The notes beneath the pieces were generated by a model. That model was not told the DNA's origin, did not search any database, and was given only the letters and a program-made list of their open reading frames with translations. Made by a program: the position numbers and the translations under genes. A stretch of 64,000 nt of DNA from Gammaproteobacteria bacterium (lineage in GTDB: Bacteria; Pseudomonadota; Gammaproteobacteria; GCA-001735895), in contig JAOTYD010000001.1 in assembly GCA_029862005.1 (NCBI GenBank), forward strand, positions 124,001 to 188,000, in the 5' to 3' direction. Positions 54,383-63,921 of this stretch are shown in pieces (position 1 is the stretch's first letter; each line of letters opens with the position of its first letter).

Positions 54383-55531
54383 ATGACTGAAGTGTTTGAT
54401 TTCGATCGTGAAATCGATCGAAGCGGGAGTCATAGCGCCAAGTGGGAGAAATACCGCAACCGGGATATCCTGCCAATGTGGGTTGCGGACACCGATTTCG
54501 CGGTTGCTCCCGAAATTCAACAGGCCTTGCATAAAAGGGCGGATCACCCTGTTTTCGGATACACCGAGACACCTGCACACCTGATAGAGCTTCTCGTTGC
54601 GCGCATGCAGCGACTCTATAACTGGACGGTCGATCCCGAGTGGCTGGTGTCTTTGCCAGGTATTGTCGGCGCGCTCTACCTTGCCTGTCGGGCCAACGGT
54701 AAAGCCGGAGATCCGGTATACCTCCCTGCCGTCATCTATCCCCCGTTCGCCAAGGCCCCGGGCTTTAACGCCATGGTTAACCAGCCAATCCCGATGTGTC
54801 ACCGCGAACAGCGCATGATCATCGACATGGACTGGCTTGAGCAGCAACCGCGTCGCCCCGGAGAATTATTGCTGTTTTGCAACCCCCAGAATCCCGGCGC
54901 CTCGGTCTACCGAAAGGAGGAACTGCAGCGGCTTGCGGACATCGTTGAACGACAGGCGTTAACCCTGGTGTCGGATGAAATACACTGCGACCTGATTCTC
55001 GACAGGGACAAATCGCATATTCCGATTGCCTCGCTCGGTCCGAGTATTGAGCAACACAGCATCACCCTGATGGCGCCGAGCAAGACCTTCAACCTCGCGG
55101 GTCTGGGTTGCGCTTTTGCGATTATTCCGAATCCGCGTCTGCGCCGGGGCATGAAGGTAAATCCGTACATCGTTCCGCACGTGAATTTGATGGGTCTCGC
55201 CGCAGCAGAAGCGGCTTACGAATTCGGCGACGAATGGAATCGGCAGCAATGTGAATACCTCGCCGCCAACCGGGATTACCTGATCGATGCGATCAACCGC
55301 ATCCCCGGATTGCAGCTGGGTCCGATCGAGGCAACTTACCTGGCCTGGATCGATGTGTCGGCACTCGGATTGGAGGATCCGATGAAATTCTTCGAAAATG
55401 CCGGAGTTGGGATGTCGCCCGGTCGCGATTTTGGTGATGTGAACTACATGCGGCTTAATTTCGGTTGTCCACGGCAGCGCGTGGAGCAGGCCGTCGAACG
55501 CATTCGCAAGGCCGTCGAGGCGCTTGTCTAG
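54383..55531 (+). CDS. PatB/MalY-type cystathionine beta-lyase (PLP aminotransferase fold)
   Basis: 382 residues from ATG 54383 (MTEVFDFDREIDRSG). Family marks include LPMWVADTDFAVAPEI, HPVFGYTE and FCNPQNPGA. The PLP lysine is in APSKTFNLAGLG. PatB/MalY enzymes cleave C-S bonds in cystathionine or cysteine conjugates, giving homocysteine or free thiols. Homocysteine production would feed the methyl acceptor of the nearby methyl-transfer system. Divergent to a GMC oxidoreductase gene. Confidence 0.88.
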   Translation: MTEVFDFDREIDRSGSHSAKWEKYRNRDILPMWVADTDFAVAPEIQQALHKRADHPVFGYTETPAHLIELLVARMQRLYNWTVDPEWLVSLPGIVGALYLACRANGKAGDPVYLPAVIYPPFAKAPGFNAMVNQPIPMCHREQRMIIDMDWLEQQPRRPGELLLFCNPQNPGASVYRKEELQRLADIVERQALTLVSDEIHCDLILDRDKSHIPIASLGPSIEQHSITLMAPSKTFNLAGLGCAFAIIPNPRLRRGMKVNPYIVPHVNLMGLAAAEAAYEFGDEWNRQQCEYLAANRDYLIDAINRIPGLQLGPIEATYLAWIDVSALGLEDPMKFFENAGVGMSPGRDFGDVNYMRLNFGCPRQRVEQAVERIRKAVEALV

Positions 55532-55703
55532 AAGCGATCATTTTCCTGCTGCGGACTTGATTGGTCATGTCGTTATTGTCTTTTCCGAGGTCGTTCTAGT
55601 GCGGCGTTAAACGATCTAATTCGGATAACCTTTGATTAATTAAGCGGAGTACGGCAGCGGTGCTCTATTCGAGCTGGCAACAACAAATACAGCAGGTCAA
55701 GTA

Positions 55704-57047
55704 ATGGCAATTCCGACACATGTTAAATATCTCATTATTGGGGCGGGCATCCACGGTCTTAGTACCGCCTATCACCTGGCACAGCAGTTAAGAGCCCAGG
55801 GTAAGGGCGACGGAAAGGATATCCTGGTTGTCGACAAGAGTGGTATTGCTGCTGGTGCTTCCGGCATCGCTTGCGGCGTGGTACGGAACAATTACTTTCA
55901 ACCGGCAATGCGCGAATTGATGGCGCACAGCGTCAGCATCTGGGAAACCGATCCAGAAGGCTATAGCTACCACCCGGTGGGCTATATGCAAATCAGTCCG
56001 GAAAGTATGCATGCCGATGTGGCTACCATTGCGCAGCAGCAAAAGGATATCGGTTATGAGTCTGTCTTCATTGAGGGTGAAAAGGAATCGGCGGACTATA
56101 TGAAGAACATGTTCCATGACTGGCAGGCCCAGGGTATCACCTCGGTACTGCACGAAAAGCGCGGCGGTTATGCCAACAACACCAGGGCGATCTATGCGCT
56201 GGCGACCAGGGCCGAGAACGAGGGCGTACGCATCTTGACCGGCTGTACCGTTACTGGTTTCAAGAGTGATTCGGCCGGTGGCGCGATCATGGCGGTCGCG
56301 ACTGACAAGGGTGAAATAGGTTGCGACCAGGTTGTCATTGGCGCCGGACCCTGGGCCAAGACCGTCTGGGATATGCTCGAACTCCCAAAAGCAATCAGCA
56401 TCAAGGGCGCGGACGGTCAAATGCACAACAATATACCGATGTGGATTTACTGGTCATTGCAGGAAGGCACGCTCGGCGTCGATCCCGAGCTGCAGAAAAC
56501 CAACGATGGTCAGTTCCCGCCGGTTATCCATGTCGACAGCAACGCGCCGCTGTATTCGACGTACGATGGCAGCCTGATCACCGACAAGATGTGGGGCATC
56601 TATTACAAGCCTGATTTTCACTTCGGCGGCATCCAGGGTGGTGCTGCACCGTACGCGATTGATACCGACCCGGATGATGTCGCGGTCGATCCCTACGGCG
56701 TCGATTCCCCCGATTTCGTGGTTGGCGAAGACTTTGCCCACATGTGGGTTTCGGCGCTCGCGCATTGCCAGAAGCGTTTCGAGGGCAAGTTCGAGTTCTA
56801 CAAGAATGAGCCTTCCGGTGGTATCGGTTCTTTCACCCCGGATAGTTTCCCGGTGTTCGATGTGTTCCGCGAAAACTGCTACCTGATCGCCGATTCCAAT
56901 CACGGCTATAAGATGCTCGGCGTTGGCAAACTGGTAGCCGAAGAGCTGTGCGGTCAGAAAAGCAGGTTACTGGAACCGTTTCGCTTCTCGCGTTACGCTG
57001 AGGGCAGGTTGCACCCGGTATCGAGTAGCCCGTTTCCCTGGAGCTGA
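55704..57047 (+). CDS. Sarcosine oxidase beta-like FAD oxidoreductase
   Basis: 447 residues, DAO superfamily. The FAD site is YLIIGAGIHGLSTAYHLA, followed by AAGASGIACGVVRNNYFQPA and a C-terminal SFPVFDVFRENCYLIADSNHGYKMLGVG. It resembles the catalytic beta subunit of heterotetrameric sarcosine oxidase and related dimethylglycine enzymes, but alpha, gamma and delta subunits are not adjacent. It probably oxidises an N-methyl amino acid, in line with the surrounding betaine-type genes. Confidence 0.83.
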   Translation: MAIPTHVKYLIIGAGIHGLSTAYHLAQQLRAQGKGDGKDILVVDKSGIAAGASGIACGVVRNNYFQPAMRELMAHSVSIWETDPEGYSYHPVGYMQISPESMHADVATIAQQQKDIGYESVFIEGEKESADYMKNMFHDWQAQGITSVLHEKRGGYANNTRAIYALATRAENEGVRILTGCTVTGFKSDSAGGAIMAVATDKGEIGCDQVVIGAGPWAKTVWDMLELPKAISIKGADGQMHNNIPMWIYWSLQEGTLGVDPELQKTNDGQFPPVIHVDSNAPLYSTYDGSLITDKMWGIYYKPDFHFGGIQGGAAPYAIDTDPDDVAVDPYGVDSPDFVVGEDFAHMWVSALAHCQKRFEGKFEFYKNEPSGGIGSFTPDSFPVFDVFRENCYLIADSNHGYKMLGVGKLVAEELCGQKSRLLEPFRFSRYAEGRLHPVSSSPFPWS

Positions 57048-57073
57048 CGGGTACAGAGGATAGCGGGCAGGAT

Positions 57074-58090
57074 TCAGGCGAAATGCAGCCGGGTACGATT
57101 GGCGAAGGCCACCAGCGATAACATGACCGGCACTTCGACCAGCACGCCGACGACGGTGGCAAGCGCGGCGCCCGAGTTCAGGCCGAACAGGCTGATCGCA
57201 ACCGCCACAGCGAGCTCGAAGAAATTTGAGGTACCGATCAGCGCGGCCGGCGCCGCGGTGTTAAATGGTACCCGCCACAGGTAAGCCCAGCCGTAGGCAA
57301 CGGCGAAGATTGCGTAACTCTGGATCAATAGCGGGATTGCGATCAGCAGGATAACCATCGGCTTGTCGATGATGGTCTGCGCCTGGAATCCGAACAACAA
57401 CACGACGGTAGCCAGTAGCCCCATGACCGAGAAGGGTTTGATCTTCGCGGTGAAATCCGCGATGTGCTCGTGGTTACCCGTATTATCCAGCATCTTGCGA
57501 GTCATGTATCCTGCCGCCAGGGGGATAACCACGTACAAGATTACCGATAGCAGCAGCGTCTCCCAGGGCACGACTATATCGGTCACGCCGAGTAGCAGGG
57601 CCGCGATCGGCGCGAACGCGAACACCATGATGATGTCGTTGATCGAAACCTGTACCAGCGTATAGTTAGCGTCCCCGCGCACCAGTTGGCTCCAGACAAA
57701 CACCATCGCGGTGCAGGGGGCAACGCCCAGCAGGATCATGCCAGCGATGTATTCCCTGCCGGTTTGGGGATCGACCAGTCCGGCGAAGACATGCTCGAAG
57801 AACAGCACGCCGAGTGCGGCCATGGTAAAAGGCTTGATCAGCCAGTTGACCACCAGCGTGATACACAGTCCACGTGGTTTCTTGCCAACACCCTTGATCG
57901 ACGCGAAATCGACATTCACCATCATCGGGTAAATCATGATCCAGATGAGCACCGCCACCACCAGGTTGACGCTGGCGTACTCGATACCGGCAACCAGTTG
58001 AAAAAGTTGCGGTAGCGCAACGCCACAGGCCACACCGGCCGCGATGCAAAGTGCCACCCAGACTGACAGGTAACGTTCGAAGATGCCCAT
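57074..58090 (-). CDS. acr3: Arsenite efflux transporter Acr3
   Basis: 338 residues from ATG 58090 ([14 protein letters not shown]). The frame extends upstream without support. Ten membrane segments are visible and the essential cysteine lies in [13 protein letters not shown]. Acr3 exports As(III) using the proton gradient. It is the last gene of an arsR-arsI-acr3 operon and follows arsI by 43 bases. Confidence 0.94.
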   Translation of the reverse strand: MGIFERYLSVWVALCIAAGVACGVALPQLFQLVAGIEYASVNLVVAVLIWIMIYPMMVNVDFASIKGVGKKPRGLCITLVVNWLIKPFTMAALGVLFFEHVFAGLVDPQTGREYIAGMILLGVAPCTAMVFVWSQLVRGDANYTLVQVSINDIIMVFAFAPIAALLLGVTDIVVPWETLLLSVILYVVIPLAAGYMTRKMLDNTGNHEHIADFTAKIKPFSVMGLLATVVLLFGFQAQTIIDKPMVILLIAIPLLIQSYAIFAVAYGWAYLWRVPFNTAAPAALIGTSNFFELAVAVAISLFGLNSGAALATVVGVLVEVPVMLSLVAFANRTRLHFA

Positions 58091-58133
58091 TATTTTTTGG
58101 CCGTAAGTCGTGTCGTATTGGTTGAAATCGTTG

Positions 58134-58586
58134 TTAGCAGCAACTGGAACCGGATTTGTCTTGCGGGCGACCGCAGCAGGCCGAATCAGCATTGGCATTC
58201 TTGATGATATCGGTGCCGTAAACCGGGCTTTCACCCAGCGTCAGGAAAGTCTCCCAGGCAATGCTGTCGGGATCGAAGATCCAGCTCTTCTCCGAGTTGG
58301 CATAGCAGCAGGTCGTTGCGCCTTCCTCGATCATCGGCGCGCCGGCGGTTTTCAGGCGCGCGTAGACTTCACCGAGTTCGCTGTTGTTCTCGACCTGGAT
58401 GCCAAGGTGATCGAGGCCCTTGCGCTCACCACGGGTAGTGATGGCAAAGTTGACGCGCGGGTCGTCCAGCATCCACTTGGCATAATCTTCCTTGAGCACG
58501 GTGGGCTCGGCGTCGAATAACGAGTTGTAAAAACCGACCGAGGAATCGAGATCGGAAACCGAAATATTAACGTGCAGGCGTTTCAT
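58134..58586 (-). CDS. arsI: ArsI-type C-As lyase (VOC family)
   Basis: 150 residues. The residues that define ArsI are in place: His5, His60 and Glu112 as iron ligands, and the vicinal cysteines Cys93-Cys94 (ATTCCYAN) that bind trivalent organoarsenicals. The enzyme demethylates methylarsenite to arsenite, which Acr3 exports. The C-terminal tail (SACCGRP...SSCC) adds two more cysteine pairs. It overlaps arsR by four bases. The CadI name is used for close relatives. Confidence 0.92.
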   Translation of the reverse strand: MKRLHVNISVSDLDSSVGFYNSLFDAEPTVLKEDYAKWMLDDPRVNFAITTRGERKGLDHLGIQVENNSELGEVYARLKTAGAPMIEEGATTCCYANSEKSWIFDPDSIAWETFLTLGESPVYGTDIIKNANADSACCGRPQDKSGSSCC

Positions 58587-58948
58587 GAGTTTACTCCATT
58601 GAGGTTGGTTGGGTCGCAGCAGCGGGGTAGCAGGCTCTCGAGTACCGGCAAGCAGACCTCGGGATTACCCTCGCAGCATTCTTCCATCAGGAACGAAAAC
58701 AGCGCGCGGGTGCCATCGAAGTCGATGCTGTAGATAATCGAGCGGCTTTCGCGCCTGGAGTTGACCAGGCCCGCGTTGACCAGGGTCGACAGGTGTGTCG
58801 ACAGGGTGTTATGCGGGATTTCCAGCGCATCGGCAATGCGGCCGGCGGCCAAGCCCTCGCTGCCGCTGCGTACCAGCAGCCGGAAAGCCTTCAGCCTGGA
58901 TTCCTGCGACAGTGCATTGAGCGCCTTTGCTGCATTAGATATGTCCAT
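58583..58948 (-). CDS. arsR: ArsR family arsenic-responsive repressor
   Basis: 121 residues from ATG 58948, the start that yields a standard ArsR length; longer frames run into the operator and upstream DNA. The winged helix (LEIPHNTLSTHLSTLVNAG) and C-terminal cysteines Cys91-Cys92-Cys99 (ECCEGNPEVC) resemble the As(III) site of the Acidithiobacillus ArsR type rather than the E. coli CxC site. It is the first gene of arsR-arsI-acr3, and its start codon lies inside a perfect inverted repeat. Confidence 0.92.
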   Translation of the reverse strand: MDISNAAKALNALSQESRLKAFRLLVRSGSEGLAAGRIADALEIPHNTLSTHLSTLVNAGLVNSRRESRSIIYSIDFDGTRALFSFLMEECCEGNPEVCLPVLESLLPRCCDPTNLNGVNS

Positions 58949-58971
58949 ATGTCGACGATAATCGACATATG
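58946..58971. promoter_or_regulatory. ArsR operator (perfect inverted repeat)
   Basis: CATATGTCGA (58946-58955), spacer CGATAA, TCGACATATG (58962-58971). The 10-bp arms are perfect. The site covers the predicted -10 region and the arsR start codon, so bound ArsR would block its own promoter. Confidence 0.85.
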
Positions 58972-58983
58972 GTTGTAAGTCAA
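58955..58983 (-). promoter_or_regulatory. arsR promoter on the minus strand
   Basis: On the minus strand, TTGACT (58983-58978), 17 bases, then TATCGT (58960-58955). The -10 box ends seven bases before the arsR ATG, so transcription would begin at about the start codon. There is no ribosome-binding site before the ATG, which fits a leaderless transcript. Confidence 0.6.
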
Positions 58984-59115
58984 GAATATTTTGATGATCG
59001 GGTCGGCTTGTTATTGAAGGCTCGTCCCGCCTACAGTTATAAAGAAAGATTTGCAAATAATGAGCGGCCATTCAAAATAGGATCTCCAGAAATCGCTTAA
59101 TTCAGACAGCAATTT

Positions 59116-60783
59116 ATGGCACTAACTTTCGATTACATCATCGTCGGCGCGGGCTCGGCCGGTTGCGTACTCGCTAATCGTCTCAGCGAAGACCCGGCGG
59201 TCACGGTCGCATTGCTCGAATTTGGAGGTAGCGATAACAGTATCTTTATCCAGATGCCGACCGCGTTGTCGATCCCGATGAATATGGCGAAGTACAACTG
59301 GGGTTACAAGTCCGAGCCCGAACCCTATCTCGATAACCGTCGCATGGATTGCCCGCGCGGCAAGGTGCTTGGTGGGTCGTCATCGATAAACGGCATGGTC
59401 TACGTGCGCGGCCACGCGCAGGACTTTGACGAATGGGAAAGCCAGGGCGCGAAAGACTGGGGCTATCGCCATTGCCTACCCTATTTCAGGAAAGCCGATA
59501 ACTGGGCCTTCGGTAGTGACGAATATCGATCCCAGGATGGTCCACTGGCAGTCTGCAATGGCAATAATATGCAGAATCCCCTGTACCGGGCATTCATTGA
59601 AGCGGGTGAACAGGCCGGCTACATGAAAACCGCGGATTACAACGGTCGCCAGCAGGAAGGTTTCGGTCCGATGCACATGACGGTAAAGGACGGCGTGCGC
59701 TGGTCAACGGCAAATGCTTATTTAAAGCCGGCACGGGAGCGACCCAACCTGGAAGTTATCACCGGTGCCCTGACCCAGCGCATTGTGCGCGACGGCAAGC
59801 GCGCTACTGGAGTCGAGTTCATCCGCGCAGGTGGCAAGCAGACCTTGAATGCCGGTCGCGAGGTGATACTCAGCGCCGGCCCGATTGCGTCACCCCATTT
59901 GCTGCAACTATCTGGCATTGGCCCGGCCGCGGTATTACAAACGGCCGGTATCGAGGTTGCCCACGATCTGCCGGGTGTCGGTGAAAACCTGCAGGACCAC
60001 CTCGAATTCTACTTCCAGTTTCGCTGTAACCAGCCCATTACGCTGAACGCCGAACTCAGCCCATGGCGCAAGTTTTTAATCGGTTCCCGCTGGTTGCTGA
60101 CCAAAAAGGGCCTGGGCGCGACTAACCATTTTGAATCCTGTGCGTTTATTCGCTCGAAGGCCGGGGTGAAATGGCCCGACATCCAGTATCACTTTCTGCC
60201 GGGGGCGATGCGCTACGATGGCAATGCCGCCTTCGATGGACACGGTTTCCAGGTACATGTCGGCCATAACAAGCCCAATAGTCGTGGCACCATCAAGGCA
60301 CGCACGCCGAGTGTTCAGGACAAGCCCGAGATTATTTTTAATTATCTGCAACGCCAGGAGGATATCGAGGCCTATCGTGCCTGCGTGCGCTTAACGCGCG
60401 AGATCATTGGTCAGCCGGCGATGGATGCCTATCGTGGCCCCGAAATTCAACCCGGCGAATCGATTCAAACTGATGAAGAAATCGATGCCTTCGTGCGTAG
60501 CGCGGTCGAATCGGCCTATCATCCCTCCTGTGCCTGCCGCATGGGTGAAGACGATATGGCCGTGGTCGATTCGAAAACCCGGGTGCGCGGAATCGATGCC
60601 TTGCGCGTGGTGGACTCGTCGATTTTTCCAACCATTCCGAACGGCAACCTGAACGCACCGACGATTATGCTGGCCGAGCGTGCGGCGGATATCATCAAGG
60701 GCAAGGGCATGCTCGAAGCCTCCGACGCCAATGTCGGTCTTGGCCAGGACTGGGAAACGCTGCAGCGCTCCACCACGACCTAG
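59116..60783 (+). CDS. GMC family oxidoreductase (choline dehydrogenase-like), copy 2
   Basis: 555 residues, close in size to BetA. It has [38 protein letters not shown], the second GMC signature [16 protein letters not shown] and the catalytic His in [11 protein letters not shown]. It likely oxidises choline to betaine aldehyde; betaine aldehyde dehydrogenase (betB) is not in the window. The start ATG follows the divergent arsR region. The neighbouring copy at 52635 differs enough to suggest a different substrate. Confidence 0.88.
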   Translation: MALTFDYIIVGAGSAGCVLANRLSEDPAVTVALLEFGGSDNSIFIQMPTALSIPMNMAKYNWGYKSEPEPYLDNRRMDCPRGKVLGGSSSINGMVYVRGHAQDFDEWESQGAKDWGYRHCLPYFRKADNWAFGSDEYRSQDGPLAVCNGNNMQNPLYRAFIEAGEQAGYMKTADYNGRQQEGFGPMHMTVKDGVRWSTANAYLKPARERPNLEVITGALTQRIVRDGKRATGVEFIRAGGKQTLNAGREVILSAGPIASPHLLQLSGIGPAAVLQTAGIEVAHDLPGVGENLQDHLEFYFQFRCNQPITLNAELSPWRKFLIGSRWLLTKKGLGATNHFESCAFIRSKAGVKWPDIQYHFLPGAMRYDGNAAFDGHGFQVHVGHNKPNSRGTIKARTPSVQDKPEIIFNYLQRQEDIEAYRACVRLTREIIGQPAMDAYRGPEIQPGESIQTDEEIDAFVRSAVESAYHPSCACRMGEDDMAVVDSKTRVRGIDALRVVDSSIFPTIPNGNLNAPTIMLAERAADIIKGKGMLEASDANVGLGQDWETLQRSTTT

Positions 60784-60799
60784 CAATTCGGGCGTTTAT

Positions 60800-61234
60800 T
60801 TAGAGTCGTTTCGGTAAATGAGAACGAATGTCGTCAATACTGTGGTTGACCAGGTCCTTGCTTATCTCGCCCTCGAGCAGCGCGCTGCATTGTTTGTTCA
60901 TAGAAGAGCGCAGCAAACCCAGGAATTTCGGTGATGCGACAAGGTAAACCCTGCGCAGGTCGCTGCCTTGTCGAAGCCTGTCAATTTCAACACATAATTC
61001 ATCGGCAAAATTTTTCATCTCCTTGTCGTGAGCCGTTCTTTCATGCCCCATGGAATGTTTACCATATCCCCCTGCATCGGATTCGCTACCGGTTCCATCG
61101 CTGACAAGGTCCTGCTCGCGCAGGCGGCTCTCCGGATGAATGAAATCCCTGTCATCGATCAACGGGCTTTGCCCGCTCTCAGCCACCAGAATTCTTGCCT
61201 TACTGCCGTCTGCGACCACAACACATATGGACAT
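60800..61234 (-). CDS. Host-attachment (eRF1-like) family protein
   Basis: 144 residues. The family named for a plant-attachment protein starts with VVADGSKARILVAESG and has a late RVYLVASPKFLGLLR and a central KEMKNFADELC. These proteins are predicted to have an eRF1 domain 3-like fold. No function is established for most members. It is convergent with the GMC gene and divergent from the HDOD gene. Confidence 0.82.
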   Translation of the reverse strand: MSICVVVADGSKARILVAESGQSPLIDDRDFIHPESRLREQDLVSDGTGSESDAGGYGKHSMGHERTAHDKEMKNFADELCVEIDRLRQGSDLRRVYLVASPKFLGLLRSSMNKQCSALLEGEISKDLVNHSIDDIRSHLPKRL

Positions 61235-61332
61235 TTTCGTACCCCCTAGATATTGGATAAATAAATTGACTCTACTATGAAATCGGGAAACGGCTATCGA
61301 CGCAGATCAATAAAATCCGCGTAAATCCCGGT

Positions 61333-61359
61333 TTAAGTCCGGCCGACATCAGCCGATAA
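61333..61359 (+). promoter_or_regulatory. Sigma-28 (FliA) promoter for the HDOD gene
   Basis: TTAAGTCC (61333-61340), exactly 11 bases, then GCCGATAA (61352-61359). The E. coli sigma-28 consensus is TAAAGTTT-N11-GCCGATAA; the -10 element matches at all eight positions. It points to control with the flagellar regulon. It is 58 bases before ATG 61418. Confidence 0.8.
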
Positions 61360-61417
61360 GGTCTAATATATTCTATGGTCCTTGAATAATCTGATTCTTC
61401 CCCGGGGAAGCATAAGC

Positions 61418-62665
61418 ATGCAAAGCAATACTGCAACACTCGACCATTCGGCTCTGAAACGGATTCGAAGTCTGGCGCTATTCAACGATAAACAACTCGA
61501 CAACCTGGCCGCCAGGCTTGAACTAAAAACTGCCCAGCCGAAGCAGCGCATCATCGGCTTGGGTGATACGGGCGACTACGGTCTGTACCTGTTGAGTGGC
61601 GAAGCAATCAGCCAGGACCGGGAAGGCACCCGGTGCAAGGTGGTATCCGAAAGCGATGGTCAGCTACAGCCGATCGCGCAGATTCGGCCGAGTCTTTATG
61701 ATATCGAAACGCTTTCACCGGTTGTATATCTCGAGATTCCCAACGAACTGCTCACCCAGATGTCATTGCTCGAGGAAACCGCCAGCGCCGGCATGGAAGT
61801 CGATATCATAGAGCAATCGGAAGAAGCGAATCGTCTTACCATCAGCCTGTGCCAGGATATCAGCAGCGGCAGCATTTCACTGCCGACGATGCCAGAAGTG
61901 GTTCACAAGATCAAGCAGGAATTTGCCGGCGATGACTTTGATGTAGCTAAGATAACGGGGCTGATCCAGTCTGATCCGTCGATAACAGCCAAGCTGCTGA
62001 AAGCGGCCAACAGCCCGCTGTATCGAGGTAGCGAACCTATCGAGACCTTGCAGCAAGCCATCCTGCGCATGGGAATGGACGTGATTCGAAAGCAGATCAT
62101 GATTTACGCGGCGTCGGAACTGTTCCAGTCAAAATCAGCAGGCATGAGAAACCGAATGCAGTCACTATGGAAAAACAGTCGTAAAGTCTCTGCATTCAGC
62201 CGTATTCTTGCAGTCAGGTCGGGACATTTCGATCCTGAAATGGCCCAGATGGCGGGATTGATATGCGACCTCGGGATAGTCGCAATACTGGATTATGCGC
62301 AAACGCATGGCGATCTCTACGACGATGATGAGGCCCTCGACCAGACCATCCGCGCGATGCATTCCCCTATCAATGGCATGTTCCTTTACCAGTGGAAGTT
62401 GGGTGACGATATCGTCACCGTTGGCGAGGAATCCCGTAAATGGTTTCGAAACCATCGCGACGCCGCCGACCTTTGTGACCTCGTGCTTGTTGCTCGCTAT
62501 TACAGTCTCATCGGTACCCGTGCCCAGAAAGGTCTGCCGGCGCTTGCAAAGATGCCGGCATTTTTAAAACTGCAGCTGGAATTCAGCGCCGAGGACAGTG
62601 CCAGCTTTGTCCAGGAGTCCCGAACTGAAGTCGCCGCCATCGAAAGCATGCTTGGATCGGTTTGA
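61418..62665 (+). CDS. HDOD-domain signalling protein
   Basis: 415 residues from ATG 61418; a TTG at 61382 would add 12 residues. Residues 1-135 look like a cyclic-nucleotide-binding-like beta domain (LALFNDKQLDNLAARLEL, DYGLYLLSG). The HDOD domain follows (about 150-345; SLPTMPEVVHKIKQ, LKAANSPLYRG). HDOD proteins act in signalling, often in motility or chemotaxis in proteobacteria. The sigma-28 promoter upstream suggests a motility role. Confidence 0.88.
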   Translation: MQSNTATLDHSALKRIRSLALFNDKQLDNLAARLELKTAQPKQRIIGLGDTGDYGLYLLSGEAISQDREGTRCKVVSESDGQLQPIAQIRPSLYDIETLSPVVYLEIPNELLTQMSLLEETASAGMEVDIIEQSEEANRLTISLCQDISSGSISLPTMPEVVHKIKQEFAGDDFDVAKITGLIQSDPSITAKLLKAANSPLYRGSEPIETLQQAILRMGMDVIRKQIMIYAASELFQSKSAGMRNRMQSLWKNSRKVSAFSRILAVRSGHFDPEMAQMAGLICDLGIVAILDYAQTHGDLYDDDEALDQTIRAMHSPINGMFLYQWKLGDDIVTVGEESRKWFRNHRDAADLCDLVLVARYYSLIGTRAQKGLPALAKMPAFLKLQLEFSAEDSASFVQESRTEVAAIESMLGSV

Positions 62666-62782
62666 CAGGTTTGTTTTTCGAAGCTTGATCCAGATAATTT
62701 CAACAATTCGCTTTCCGGGTAACCGGCTCCCGTATTTCTTCAGCGAGTGGAAAACAACAACCTCTCCGGATTGACCTTCGGT

Positions 62783-63916
62783 TCAGCCGACAATCGCGAG
62801 CAACACGCCTGCCGCAACGGCCGAGCCGATGACCCCTGCCACATTCGGGCCCATCGCGTGCATTAACAGAAAGTTTTGTGGGTTTGCCTGCAAGCCGATC
62901 TTGTTGGCGACACGTGCTGCCATCGGTACCGCTGAAACCCCGGCGGCGCCAATCAGGGGATTAACCGCCTTGCCTGTGACCCGGTACATGATTTTACCCA
63001 TGATGACACCGGCCGCGGTTCCAATTGAAAATGCGATCATGCCCAATAGCAGAATGCCGAGGGTTTCGGCACTTAAAAACTTGTCGGCAGCTAGCTTGGA
63101 GCCAACCGAGAGCCCAAGGAATATAGTCACGATATTGATTAACTCGTTTTGCGCGGTATTGCTCAAACGATCGACCACGCCGCTTTCCTTGAGCAGGTTA
63201 CCGAAGCAGAGCATCCCGACCAGTGGGGTCGCCGACGGTAACAGCAGCAGCGTTACCAGCAGCAGGATCAGGGGAAATAAAATCCGCTCCAGTTTCGAAA
63301 CCTTGCGCAGTTGCGTCATTCTGGTCTTGCGTTCTTCCTTGGTGGTCAGCAACTTCATGATCGGCGGCTGTATGATCGGCACCAGCGCCATGTAGGAGTA
63401 AGCCGCAACCGCTATCGCGCCGAGCAGGTCCGGTGCCAGGCGCGAACCGACATAAATCGCGGTCGGTCCGTCGGCGCCACCAATAATTGCGATCGCGGCC
63501 GCGTCGGCGAGGCTGAACTCGATACCCGGAATCAGGTTCATCGCGATCGCGCCAAACAGCGTAAAGAAAATCCCAAACTGCGCTGCGGCACCCAGTATCA
63601 TCAGGCTGGGTCTCGCCAGCAACGGGCCGAAGTCGGTCATCGCGCCAACACCCATGAAAATCAGCAAGGGGAACACGCCGGTCTCGATGCCTGCCTGGTA
63701 AAGAATACCGAGCAATCCGTCGGGGCCAGCAATGGCGGCGACCGGGATATTGGCGAGAATGCCACCGAAGCCGATTGGAATCAGCAACAGGGGTTCGAAG
63801 CCCTTATGGATTGCGAGGAAGATGAGCAAACCACCCACCAGGATCATGATCACCTGGCCGAAGGTGAAATTGTACAACCCGGTCGAAGCCCAGAGTTGCA
63901 GTAGGCCTTGCTCCAT
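62783..63916 (-). CDS. oadB: Na+-translocating decarboxylase beta subunit
   Basis: 377 residues with about nine to eleven membrane segments. The family's hallmark is [19 protein letters not shown], and [16 protein letters not shown] and [24 protein letters not shown] are also characteristic. It exports Na+ driven by decarboxylation of biotin-bound carboxyl groups from oxaloacetate or a similar acid. It is downstream of the alpha subunit gene whose end is at 63922. Na+ pumping fits a marine habitat. Confidence 0.95.
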   Translation of the reverse strand: MEQGLLQLWASTGLYNFTFGQVIMILVGGLLIFLAIHKGFEPLLLIPIGFGGILANIPVAAIAGPDGLLGILYQAGIETGVFPLLIFMGVGAMTDFGPLLARPSLMILGAAAQFGIFFTLFGAIAMNLIPGIEFSLADAAAIAIIGGADGPTAIYVGSRLAPDLLGAIAVAAYSYMALVPIIQPPIMKLLTTKEERKTRMTQLRKVSKLERILFPLILLLVTLLLLPSATPLVGMLCFGNLLKESGVVDRLSNTAQNELINIVTIFLGLSVGSKLAADKFLSAETLGILLLGMIAFSIGTAAGVIMGKIMYRVTGKAVNPLIGAAGVSAVPMAARVANKIGLQANPQNFLLMHAMGPNVAGVIGSAVAAGVLLAIVG

Positions 63917-63921
63917 CTGGT

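Noticed and set aside
60800-61234. Phage or host-infection function from the 'host attachment' family name
   Set aside because: The name comes from one plant study; there are no phage genes around it.
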